This document shows positions 51,189-58,266 of a DNA stretch of 58,266 nt, in pieces. Under the pieces are notes generated by a model, which worked only from the letters and a program-made list of their open reading frames with translations, was not told where the DNA came from and searched no databases. Location: positions 1-58,266 of the forward strand of contig CALTVC010000020.1 in the NCBI GenBank assembly GCA_943912855.1, in the 5' to 3' direction. A program made the translations under genes and the position numbers. Position 1 is the first letter of the stretch; each line of letters begins with the position of its first letter. The stretch comes from an uncultured Flavobacterium sp. (lineage in GTDB: Bacteria; Bacteroidota; Bacteroidia; Flavobacteriales; Flavobacteriaceae).

Positions 51189-52622
51189 TTAAGAATTTAC
51201 TTTTTTTAGTCCGAGTTTTGCAGCACGTTCCATCATAAAGGCATAGGCAGCCTCATACTCGTTGGCTATTTCGCCCTCCAGTATGGCTTCCTTAATGGCT
51301 TCTTTCAGTACCCCGATTTCACGAGAAGGCTTCAGGTTAAAAATCTCCATGATTTCTTCTCCGGTAATAGGCGGCTGGAAGTTTCGCACGTGGTCGCGCT
51401 CTTCCACTTCAACAATCTTTTTGCGTACAATTTTAAAGTTGTTGTGGTATTTTTTAAACTTGTTCGGGTTTTTTGTGGTAATGTCTGCCTCACAAAGCGT
51501 CATCAGGCTGTCTATGTCTTCTCCGGCATCGAATACAAGCCTGCGCACAGCACTATCGGTAATGATATCCTGTGCCAATACAATTGGGCGAGAACTCAGC
51601 ATTACCATCTTCGACACAAATTTCATTTTATGGTTCAGTGGCATGTGCAGGCGTTCAAACAGTTTTTTTACCATTTTTCCTCCCACAAACTCATGCCCAT
51701 GGAACGTCCATCCTTGTTTTTTTACAAAACGTTTGGTAGGTGCTTTGCCTATATCGTGAAGCAGAGCAGCCCAGCGTAGCCATACGTCCTCTGTATTACG
51801 GCTAATGTTGTCTACTACTTCCAGGGTGTGGTAAAAATTGTCTTTGTGGGTTTGGCCTTCTACTTCCTCTACGCCTTTTAGCGCAGTGAGTTCAGGTAAT
51901 ATAATGTCAAGCAATCTGGTATCGTACAACAGCTTAAAGCCGATAGACGGTACAGGTGCCGAAAGTATCTTGTTAAGTTCGTCGGTAATGCGCTCACCGG
52001 TAATTATTTTAATGCGCTCTTTGTTTCGCTCTATGGCTTTCAGCGATTCCTCCTCAATGGTAAAGTTGAGCTGGGTAGCAAAACGTATGGCGCGCATCAT
52101 TCGTAGCGGGTCATCACTATAGGTAATATCCGGGTCGAGCGGTGTACGGATTATTTTATTGGCAAGGTCTTCCACGCCATTAAACGGATCTACCAGCGTA
52201 CCAAAATCATCTTCAGAAAGTGATAGAGCCAAAGCATTTATGGTAAAATCCCTACGATTCTGGTCGTCTTCCAGCGTGCCGGTTTCCACAACAGGATTAC
52301 GGCTGTCGCTGCGGTAGCTTTCCTTACGGGCGCCCACAAACTCCACGTCAATATCGTTATACTTAAGCATGGCAGTACCGTAGGTTTTAAACACCTGTAC
52401 TTTTGGTTTGTTAGCTATAAGCGATGAAACCGCCTGTGCCAACTCTATGCCACTACCTACCGCTACAATATCGATGTCTTTTTTTAGAGGTCGTTCCAAT
52501 AAAAAATCGCGCACAAACCCGCCTATTACATAGCTTTTTACATTAAGCGATGCTGCGGCCTGCGCGGTAATTTCAAAAATCTTGTTATTAAGGGCTTCTT
52601 TGTATGAAGTTTTGTTTTCCAT
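51189..52622 (-). CDS. CCA-adding tRNA nucleotidyltransferase with HD domain
   Basis: This enzyme adds or repairs the 3' CCA end of tRNA. The 477-residue protein has the class II polymerase beta fold: GGFVRD at 34-39, metal-binding Asp49 and Asp51 (KKDIDIV), EFVGARKESY, RRDFTINA and RMMRAIRF. An HD phosphohydrolase domain follows (His289-Asp290 in LLHDIGKAP). Alternatively it could be a poly(A) polymerase-like relative, but the motifs and size favour CCA addition. The start codon directly follows the stop of the Sua5-like gene. Confidence 0.92.
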   Translation of the reverse strand: MENKTSYKEALNNKIFEITAQAAASLNVKSYVIGGFVRDFLLERPLKKDIDIVAVGSGIELAQAVSSLIANKPKVQVFKTYGTAMLKYNDIDVEFVGARKESYRSDSRNPVVETGTLEDDQNRRDFTINALALSLSEDDFGTLVDPFNGVEDLANKIIRTPLDPDITYSDDPLRMMRAIRFATQLNFTIEEESLKAIERNKERIKIITGERITDELNKILSAPVPSIGFKLLYDTRLLDIILPELTALKGVEEVEGQTHKDNFYHTLEVVDNISRNTEDVWLRWAALLHDIGKAPTKRFVKKQGWTFHGHEFVGGKMVKKLFERLHMPLNHKMKFVSKMVMLSSRPIVLAQDIITDSAVRRLVFDAGEDIDSLMTLCEADITTKNPNKFKKYHNNFKIVRKKIVEVEERDHVRNFQPPITGEEIMEIFNLKPSREIGVLKEAIKEAILEGEIANEYEAAYAFMMERAAKLGLKKVNS

Positions 52623-53225
52623 TTAAGGGCGTATCACTTTAACCGTCATATCGTTGCCCAGTTTTATGATAGCCGAAGGCTTGGTGGCAACTTTTTCGTG
52701 GTGCAAATTTACGATATAGTCTACGCCGTCCAAAATATGGTGGTCAATTTCTTTAAATTGTGTAGGGGTAGGCAAGCCACTTATGTTAGCCGATGTAGAT
52801 ACCAATGGTCTTTTCATGCGTTCTATAAGCCTGAAACAAAAAGGCTCTTTAACCAAACGCACACCCAGTGTATTATTTGGAGCTATGATGTTTGGCGCTA
52901 CGCCTTTCGGGTTGTCTAAAACCAGTGTAGTAGGTTTTTCGCTCATGTCCAGGATTTGCCATGCGGTTTCGGGGATGTCTTTAAAAACATTCCACATCAT
53001 GCGGTCGCCGTTAACCAGGACAATCATACTCTTGGATTCCTCACGTTGTTTAAGGGCATATATTTTTTTTATGGCTTCGGGATTTGTAGCATCGCAACCT
53101 ATGCCCCAAACGGTATCGGTAGGGTATAGGATAATACCTCCTGCCTTAATAGCTTCGTAAGCATTATGTACTTCCTGCTTTATGAGGTCGTCCTCACTCA
53201 TGTTCATTCTGTCTAATGGATGCAT
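52623..53225 (-). CDS. L-threonylcarbamoyladenylate synthase (Sua5/YciO/YrdC)
   Basis: This enzyme makes the threonylcarbamoyl-AMP needed for the t6A37 modification of tRNA. The 200-residue protein shows GGIILYPTDTVWGIGCDATN, KQREESKSM (nucleotide/threonine binding) and STSANISG. It heads the operon with the CCA-adding enzyme and ctaA; both of the first two act on tRNA. An alternative start at Met7 or Met9 is possible. Confidence 0.94.
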   Translation of the reverse strand: MHPLDRMNMSEDDLIKQEVHNAYEAIKAGGIILYPTDTVWGIGCDATNPEAIKKIYALKQREESKSMIVLVNGDRMMWNVFKDIPETAWQILDMSEKPTTLVLDNPKGVAPNIIAPNNTLGVRLVKEPFCFRLIERMKRPLVSTSANISGLPTPTQFKEIDHHILDGVDYIVNLHHEKVATKPSAIIKLGNDMTVKVIRP

Positions 53226-53230
53226 GCTGT

Positions 53231-53722
53231 CTACTGTATTTTTACTTTGTTCATGCCTTCATGTAAAAGGCGTAATTCCTGATCGGTAAAATTACTTCTT
53301 TTTGAAATGGAAACCACCACTAGCCTATGGTTAAATATACCTGCGTAGACCATACGATATTTATTATTAGAAAAGCCGGTACCCACCACCATGTTGCTAA
53401 ATTTTGATGGCACGCTTTTAAAATTCGCTTCGTCAACTTCATAGGTAACAGATAGCATAAGTATGAGGTCGGCGTCTGTGATGTCTTTTTTTAGCAGGTA
53501 AGAATACGGACTTATACTGATGCCGTCTTTTTTAGGCTCAGAGAATTTAATTACATCTGTTTCGTAGCCGCTGGTATATCCCTTAGGGTAGTATATTGTG
53601 TAGATGTCGTATTCCGGTGAGTAAGCAATTAGGTCTTCTGGAGGAGGAACATTGCTTTGTGAGAATACGTTTAAAGATAAAATTAAAGACAGTAAAGTAA
53701 TTACAAAACGATTTAACTGCAT
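53231..53722 (-). CDS. Secreted protein of unknown function
   Basis: The 163-residue protein has a signal peptide (NRFVITLLSLILSLNVFSQ) and then a beta-rich domain with no family I recognise. It lies 5 nt before the Sua5-like gene and 8 nt after the aminotransferase gene, so all may share one transcript. It is probably periplasmic. Confidence 0.65.
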   Translation of the reverse strand: MQLNRFVITLLSLILSLNVFSQSNVPPPEDLIAYSPEYDIYTIYYPKGYTSGYETDVIKFSEPKKDGISISPYSYLLKKDITDADLILMLSVTYEVDEANFKSVPSKFSNMVVGTGFSNNKYRMVYAGIFNHRLVVVSISKRSNFTDQELRLLHEGMNKVKIQ

Positions 53723-53730
53723 TTGATTGA

Positions 53731-54834
53731 TTATTGGAAACTATTCAACGCATCTATAACCGTATTTATTTCCTCATTAGTTAAAACCGGACTTATAGGT
53801 AAACTCAGTACCTCATTGTGTATCTTTTCTGTAATGGGTAAAGACAGGTGGTTGTATTCTTTGTAAGCCTCTTGTTTATGTGGAGGAATAGGGTAGTGTA
53901 CCAGTGTTTGTATACCTTTTTCAGTAAGATATTGTTGAAGTCTATTGCGTTCTTCAGTACGGATAACATATAAATGCCATACATGCTCGTTTCCATCTTC
54001 CGGAATTTGAGGTAACGTAATAGCACTATTTTTTATGTTGTAATTATAATAAGCTGCGATTTCCTGGCGACGATTGTTTTCAGTATCAAGATGCTTCAGT
54101 TTTTCATCGAGTACTGCGGCCTGTATTTCATCCAGTCGGGAATTAAGTCCCCTGTATTTATTTACGTATTTTTCAGATGTGCCGTAGTTGGCAATGGCAC
54201 GAATAGCTTTTGCCAAAGCATCATCATTAGTACTCACGGCTCCACCATCGCCAAGTGCACCAAGGTTTTTACCGGGATAAAAACTAAATCCTGCTGCATC
54301 TCCCAGATTACCTGATTTTATACCGTTCAATACAGCGCCTATTGCCTGTGCGTTGTCTTCAATAATTTTAAGGTTATGTTTTTTAGCCAACACCTTTAGT
54401 TCCTCGCTATGAGCTATGCGTCCGTACAGGTGTACCGGCATAATTGCTTTAGTTTTCGAGGTAATGGCTTTCTCAATATTCCCTACAGAAATATTATAGG
54501 TATCAATGCTTGGTTCAGCGAAAACCGGAACAAGTCCGCAATCGGTTATGGCAAGTAGTGTGGCAATAAAAGTATTCCCCGGAACTATGATTCCGTCGCC
54601 CGGCTGTATAATGCCAAGTTCAATATAACCACGGAGAATCAGCCGTAAGGCATCCAGCCCATTGGCAACACCAATAACGTGTTTTACACCAAGGTAATCG
54701 GCAAGGTTTTGTTCAAATTGCTTTACTTCTTCTCCTAAAATATACCAGCCACTCCTGAAAGCTTTAAGCAATCGTGCTTCTATGGCTTCCTGGTGGAGCA
54801 GGTTTATTTTTTGTATGTCGAGGAATTTTATCAT
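53731..54834 (-). CDS. DegT/DnrJ-family sugar aminotransferase
   Basis: This PLP enzyme makes amino-sugar nucleotides for surface glycans. The 367-residue protein has VIGVANGLDALRLIL, IEDNAQAIGA and PLP Lys189 in FSFYPGKNLGALGDGGA. The pattern resembles the 3-ketosugar transaminases that make dTDP-3-amino-3,6-dideoxyhexoses (FdtB/QdtB type). It is followed on the minus strand by envelope and tRNA genes and preceded by two glycosyltransferases, fitting an O-antigen or core-glycan locus. Confidence 0.88.
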   Translation of the reverse strand: MIKFLDIQKINLLHQEAIEARLLKAFRSGWYILGEEVKQFEQNLADYLGVKHVIGVANGLDALRLILRGYIELGIIQPGDGIIVPGNTFIATLLAITDCGLVPVFAEPSIDTYNISVGNIEKAITSKTKAIMPVHLYGRIAHSEELKVLAKKHNLKIIEDNAQAIGAVLNGIKSGNLGDAAGFSFYPGKNLGALGDGGAVSTNDDALAKAIRAIANYGTSEKYVNKYRGLNSRLDEIQAAVLDEKLKHLDTENNRRQEIAAYYNYNIKNSAITLPQIPEDGNEHVWHLYVIRTEERNRLQQYLTEKGIQTLVHYPIPPHKQEAYKEYNHLSLPITEKIHNEVLSLPISPVLTNEEINTVIDALNSFQ

Positions 54835-54858
54835 AACCGGATTATGAAAGTTCGGGAA

Positions 54859-55782
54859 TTATTTATCCAGAATTACCTGTTTCAGTTTCAAAGACTCAGT
54901 AATTGGTGCACCTCTAAGCAGTAGCCCTAGCAGAGGCAAATATTTTGGTTTTACCAATGAGCTGAACAAGTACTTAATAATAAGGTAAAGGTGTACACTG
55001 AAATGCCCCAGTATTCCGTAATGTTTTCGCATTACATACAGTACTGATATTTTCAGTTCTTTTTTTATAGCAAGTGAGCTGCCCGTACTACCCCCATGAA
55101 AATGAATGAATTCAGCCTGAGGAATTAACCACGCGTGTTTGCCTATCTTTTTCAGGCGGATGCATAAGTCGGTTTCCTCATAATACAGAAAAAGATTATT
55201 ATCAAAACCACCTACCGCATGGAAGTCCTCGGCTTTTAAAAACATAAAGCTTCCCGGTACGTAATCTATCTTAACGGGCTCGGTGTATTTTTTCTTACGT
55301 TTAGGATAACGTTTCGGGTTTATTTTTTCCAATACGTTTCTACTAAAAAGCTCTCGAGCCGGAGATGCAAAATGGTCTAATGATACCATAAAACTACCGT
55401 CGCCTTTGTATGCCTGTGGTCCGGCGATGCCTATCTCCGGATTGTTTTCCAAAGCGTTTTTTACGATGGAAATACAATCGTTTTTAAGCAACGTATCATT
55501 GTTCAGGAATAACAGGTATTTGGCATTAGCCTCCAGGACACCAGCCATATTACCACCGCCAAAGCCTGTGTTTATACGGCTGCGGATGAGTTTAATAGGG
55601 ATAGAAGTAATATTTTCTATACCGTCTTTCACAGCAAGATAATCAGCGTATGCCGATGCGTTGTCTACAACAATAACCTGGTAATTAATGCTTTTATCGG
55701 TCTTTTCTATGACCGATTGTATGCACTCCACTGTATATTTAGATGAGTTATAGTTAACAATGATTACGGCTACGTCAAACAT
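54859..55782 (-). CDS. GT2 family glycosyltransferase
   Basis: This 307-residue GT-A fold transferase starts VAVIIVNYNSSKYT. The nucleotide and metal segment is YLLFLNNDTLL, and the acceptor region includes GGFDNNLFLYYEETDLCIRL, a rhamnosyltransferase-like signature. It would add a sugar to a lipid-linked or lipopolysaccharide acceptor at the inner face of the membrane. Together with the next upstream gene it forms a minus-strand glycosylation cluster. Confidence 0.9.
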   Translation of the reverse strand: MFDVAVIIVNYNSSKYTVECIQSVIEKTDKSINYQVIVVDNASAYADYLAVKDGIENITSIPIKLIRSRINTGFGGGNMAGVLEANAKYLLFLNNDTLLKNDCISIVKNALENNPEIGIAGPQAYKGDGSFMVSLDHFASPARELFSRNVLEKINPKRYPKRKKKYTEPVKIDYVPGSFMFLKAEDFHAVGGFDNNLFLYYEETDLCIRLKKIGKHAWLIPQAEFIHFHGGSTGSSLAIKKELKISVLYVMRKHYGILGHFSVHLYLIIKYLFSSLVKPKYLPLLGLLLRGAPITESLKLKQVILDK

Positions 55783-55783
55783 A

Positions 55784-56581
55784 TTACAGGTATTGGTTCA
55801 CGCCCTTTTCTATAAAAGTAAGTTTTTGGGCTTTGGTATTGTTTTCTATTTCAAAGTTGTGTGCCACATGGTCTTTATTCTGTTCCTTGTGGTAAATGTG
55901 GTAGGCTATGCCACCGTATTTAAGGCGCTTGCCCTGTACGCCCAGGTTGTGCAAACGTTCTATGAGTTCGCTATCGTCCTGGCCCCATCCGGTAAGGCCT
56001 TCATTAAAACCATTCACAGCAATGAAATCCTTTCGCCAAAACGACATGTTACAGCCCCTTAGCTTGCTGGAACGGTGGTCTACTTTTTTTGCTCCGGTCA
56101 TTAAAAACGGAATGCGTAGCGTACGTCCTCTCTTTTTTATTCCGGACGAAAGAAAACCAAAATGCAGTAACTTTTTCCCGAACAAATCAGGTAAAATGTC
56201 TTTCTTTATATTTACCCTTGAGCCAAACAGATAACAACCTTCTTCGGCAAGGGTAAGGTGGTCTTCTACAAAATGACGGTTCATAATAATGTCGCCGTCT
56301 ATTTCTACAATGTAATCACCTTTTGCTTGTGCAATGGCTTTGTTCATTATGGCGGGTTTACGGTTTTTTATGTCCTCGTGCCATATATGTATGAGTGGTA
56401 CCGGGAAGCTTTCCTGAAATTTTTCAATCAGTTTACGGGTGTCTTCACGAGAGCCATCATCTGCAACGATAACTTCATCGGGCAGGTGGGTTTGCTGTAA
56501 TATGCTAAGTAATAGCATTTCCAGTGCTTCGGGCCAGTTGTACGTAGGCGTTACAAGGGTGCAGGTAGGGAAAGGTTTCAT
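55784..56581 (-). CDS. GT2 family glycosyltransferase with C-terminal galactosyltransferase-type region
   Basis: This 265-residue GT-A transferase has TLVTPTYNWPEAL and ADDGS (40-44), the DGD metal motif at 95-97 (VEIDGDIIM) and the C-terminal GWGQDDSELIERL segment that binds the acceptor. It abuts the second GT2 gene (1 nt between them) and belongs to the same transcript. Confidence 0.9.
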   Translation of the reverse strand: MKPFPTCTLVTPTYNWPEALEMLLLSILQQTHLPDEVIVADDGSREDTRKLIEKFQESFPVPLIHIWHEDIKNRKPAIMNKAIAQAKGDYIVEIDGDIIMNRHFVEDHLTLAEEGCYLFGSRVNIKKDILPDLFGKKLLHFGFLSSGIKKRGRTLRIPFLMTGAKKVDHRSSKLRGCNMSFWRKDFIAVNGFNEGLTGWGQDDSELIERLHNLGVQGKRLKYGGIAYHIYHKEQNKDHVAHNFEIENNTKAQKLTFIEKGVNQYL

Positions 56582-56585
56582 AATT

Positions 56586-57041
56586 TTAATGTTTAAAAAA
56601 GCTAGCCGTGTTTAATGCGTTGTCTAAGATTTTTTTAGACATATAAGTCTCAACCTCCAGAACATTGCTGTTACTGCAATGTTTATAATCAGAGGTATTA
56701 CTGCCTATGTAAGACCATTCAGGATTTTTTACATATAATATTCCATAATTTTGGCTTTTATACATAGTTATCCCTAAAGCATCTGTTTTTATGTGTTTTT
56801 TTTGTATTAATTTGTTGTTTTTCAGTTGGCTTGTAAAGCCATTGAAATCATTTAAGTATTTATCGGTGTCAATTTGTATATTCCATCCGTCACCCATTTT
56901 ATCGGCAAGCATATTGCGTTCTCGGATGTAGTTTTCATTTATTGCCAGGGTAATAGAGTCTGCCACCTCGTATACCAGTGGTTGGGAAATTTTAAAGTAT
57001 TCATAATCGTATGATACAAGTATGCCTACGTTAACTTTCAT
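56586..57041 (-). CDS. Possible reduced glycosyltransferase
   Basis: The 151-residue protein starts like a GT-A transferase (NVGILVSYDYEYF, then VADSITLAINEN) and shows a DTD motif (58-60) in WNIQIDTDKYL. From memory, related proteins of ~300 residues have about 60 residues between these blocks and a longer C-terminus. Here the blocks are joined closely (NENYIRERNMLADKMG), as if a segment were deleted in frame. It may be a decaying gene or a short functional variant. It heads the minus-strand glycan run; the next gene starts 4 nt after its stop. Confidence 0.5.
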   Translation of the reverse strand: MKVNVGILVSYDYEYFKISQPLVYEVADSITLAINENYIRERNMLADKMGDGWNIQIDTDKYLNDFNGFTSQLKNNKLIQKKHIKTDALGITMYKSQNYGILYVKNPEWSYIGSNTSDYKHCSNSNVLEVETYMSKKILDNALNTASFFKH

Positions 57042-57063
57042 TTAATAATTGTTGTTTTGCGCT

Positions 57064-57071
57064 CAAAGATA
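57064..57071 (-). promoter_or_regulatory. -7 element of the minus-strand glycan cluster
   Basis: CAAAGATA on the plus strand reads TATCTTTG on the minus strand, 22 nt before the ATG at 57041. No clear -33 box. Confidence 0.4.
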
Positions 57072-57133
57072 TATTTAATTTTTTAAACCCCCTCTATACA
57101 TACGAATTTGCACCCCTTTTGGGTTAAAATGCC

Positions 57134-57141
57134 TACTTTTG
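57134..57141 (+). promoter_or_regulatory. -7 element of the Kdo-kinase-like gene
   Basis: TACTTTTG lies 22 nt before the ATG at 57164. A TTTG at 57107 with a 23-nt spacer could be the -33 box. Confidence 0.4.
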
Positions 57142-57163
57142 CAAAAACAGCTATAGCTTTTAG

Positions 57164-57925
57164 ATGAAGTTTATTACCGCGTCGGCTTTTGAGGCCAAAA
57201 GACAAAAAATATCTGATATAATCGGTTCGTTTTATACCAAGGGTACCATGTTATCTGACGGAAAACGCAACAAGATTAAGGTTTTTGACCTTGACGGACA
57301 GGCCCTGAACATAAAGTCGTTCCGTAAACCTGGGTTTATAAACAGCCTGGTATATGCTTTTTTCAGGAAGTCTAAAGCACGCCGTTCTTTTGAGTTTGCA
57401 GGTATTTTAACAGATAAAGGTATTGGTACGCCGCAACCCATTGCCTGTCTGGAAAATTACGGATTTCCTGGCCTAAAGGATAGCTACTATGTATGTGAGC
57501 ACCTTACTCCTGATTTAACCTTCAGGGAGCTTGTAGAAGTGCCTAATTTTCCGGAACACAATATTATATTACGCCAGTTTGTAGGTTTTTCATTCCGTTT
57601 GCACGAAGCGGGTATCGAATTTAAAGATCATTCGCCGGGTAATACCCTTATCGTAAAAAATGCACCCGGTAAGTATTCTTTTTATCTGGTAGACCTTAAC
57701 CGTATGAATTTCCACAACGACATGAGTTTCGACCTGCGTATGGAAAATCTGAAAAGGCTTACGCCAAAAAAAGAAATGGTAGAGGTTATGAGTAATGAGT
57801 ATGCCAAGCTCTATAAGCAAAAAGCTGAATCAGAGATTTTTAGCACCCTTTGGCAAAAAACTGAGGAATTTCAGCGAAAATACTGGAGAAAAAGAGCGTT
57901 TAAGCAAAAACTGAAGCTTAAATAA
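57164..57925 (+). CDS. Kdo/lipopolysaccharide kinase-like protein
   Basis: This small protein-kinase-like enzyme is predicted to phosphorylate a sugar of the lipopolysaccharide core or lipid A. The 253-residue protein has the ATP-lysine region (ALNIKSFRK, Lys51), the catalytic loop HEAGIEFKDHSPGN with Asp155 and Asn160, and the metal-binding Asp177 in YLVDLNRMN. This is the InaA/WaaP/KdkA arrangement. It is divergent from the glycosyltransferase cluster and convergent with a GT9 gene. The exact acceptor is not known. Confidence 0.83.
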   Translation: MKFITASAFEAKRQKISDIIGSFYTKGTMLSDGKRNKIKVFDLDGQALNIKSFRKPGFINSLVYAFFRKSKARRSFEFAGILTDKGIGTPQPIACLENYGFPGLKDSYYVCEHLTPDLTFRELVEVPNFPEHNIILRQFVGFSFRLHEAGIEFKDHSPGNTLIVKNAPGKYSFYLVDLNRMNFHNDMSFDLRMENLKRLTPKKEMVEVMSNEYAKLYKQKAESEIFSTLWQKTEEFQRKYWRKRAFKQKLKLK

Positions 57926-57939
57926 AGCAAAAGAGCACC

Positions 57940-58266
57940 TTAATTATTTTTAAGGTACTCTTTAAGTGCTGGTAGTATTAGCTCTGGTGTAAAATGTTTG
58001 TACAACTCCAGTGCCTGATTTTTCATTTCCTTAGGAGGTTTTCCACCATACAATTCCGGTTTATAATCCTTCAGGTGGACAGATACATAACGTGTACCGT
58101 CCTCAAAAGTATTCCATGCCTCTTTGTTTATCCAGGTAGAGAATACAGTAAAGGTAGGCACATCTAATGCTTTAGCCATATTTATAGAACCACCTTCATT
58201 GCCTATCAGTGCCTTACAATAATATAGTAACGAAAGGAAATCACGTATTTTGCCCGGATTTATATC
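57940..58266 (-). CDS. GT9 family glycosyltransferase, C-terminal part
   Basis: The frame is open to the right edge of the window (109 codons seen), so the gene starts outside. The visible part has the GT9 nucleotide-sugar motif ALIGNEGGSINMAKAL followed by VPTFTVFSTW, as in lipopolysaccharide heptosyltransferases and related enzymes. A Met at 58179 is internal to this motif and is not the true start. The gene converges with the Kdo-kinase-like gene. Confidence 0.8.
   Translation of the reverse strand, partial: DINPGKIRDFLSLLYYCKALIGNEGGSINMAKALDVPTFTVFSTWINKEAWNTFEDGTRYVSVHLKDYKPELYGGKPPKEMKNQALELYKHFTPELILPALKEYLKNN

Noticed and set aside
1..58266. CRISPR arrays, insertion sequences, rRNA or tRNA genes
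   Set aside because: I saw no regularly spaced repeats, transposase motifs, or rRNA/tRNA-like sequences by eye. tRNA scanning was not possible.

Overview
The window looks like chromosomal DNA of a member of the Flavobacteriaceae (Bacteroidota), close to Flavobacterium. Several independent signs agree. Promoters have the Bacteroidota form (TTG or TTTGG, then about 18-22 nt, then TAnnTTTG). Two secreted proteins carry the C-terminal sorting domain of the type IX secretion system. There is a TonB/ExbB/ExbD operon with two ExbD copies, a partial Porin_10-type protein, and several families typical of the phylum (DUF1599, a MauE/DoxX-thioredoxin protein, the long type of ribosomal protein S1). I see no insertion sequence, prophage, CRISPR array, rRNA or tRNA, so this is ordinary core genome rather than a mobile island.

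Layout. 1-4.6 kb: partial porin, a CBS-domain cysteine/cystathionine synthase, a DnaQ-like exonuclease and a secreted protein often labelled asparagine synthetase B. 4.8-7.2 kb (minus): rny, a probable 6S RNA, zapA and a coiled-coil partner. 7.4-12.3 kb: M23 peptidase, TonB-dependent receptor and EF-hand lipoprotein. 12.9-19.2 kb: an eight-gene Ton energy-transduction operon that includes an anchorless TonB-domain protein, a PstS-like lipoprotein and a large TPR protein. 19.3-27.4 kb: queE, a DUF2059 protein, a methyltransferase, rpsA and a very large type IX cargo protein. 27.5-32.8 kb: divergent folP and DUF1599, then a MauE/thioredoxin membrane protein, a small membrane protein, a lone DppB-type permease, a TlpA-like lipoprotein and tpiA. 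32.9-35.7 kb (minus): a SAM-I riboswitch with a terminator controlling a trans-sulfuration enzyme and homoserine dehydrogenase. 35.7-43.2 kb: a DMT transporter, a subtilase with a type IX tail, a nitronate monooxygenase-like enzyme, a small-protein operon with one apparently frameshifted gene, alkaline phosphatase and rplS with a structured leader. 43.4-49.4 kb: GNAT enzyme, a small protein, thioredoxin and peroxiredoxin, an amino-acid permease with a MepB-like protein, DoxX, a cupin-like oxygenase and CsbD. 49.5-53.7 kb: a Pr6Pr-like protein, ctaA, CCA-adding enzyme, Sua5/YrdC and a secreted protein. 53.7-58.3 kb: cell-surface glycan genes (sugar aminotransferase, two GT2 enzymes, a possible shrunken glycosyltransferase, a Kdo-kinase-like protein and a partial GT9).

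Functional links. The Ton operon would power the porin/TonB-receptor outer membrane. The SAM riboswitch ties homoserine formation and the first sulfur-transfer step of methionine synthesis to SAM level. The peroxiredoxin-thioredoxin-small protein set is an oxidative-stress operon. The window-end cluster builds or modifies lipopolysaccharide. The most useful non-coding findings are the riboswitch, the 6S RNA, the L19 leader and the shared stop-codon terminator at 48.1 kb. The most notable coding oddities are the single-base frameshift near 40.52 kb, the anchorless TonB-domain protein and the reduced glycosyltransferase at 56.6-57.0 kb. I found no clearly novel multi-gene defence or mobile system.
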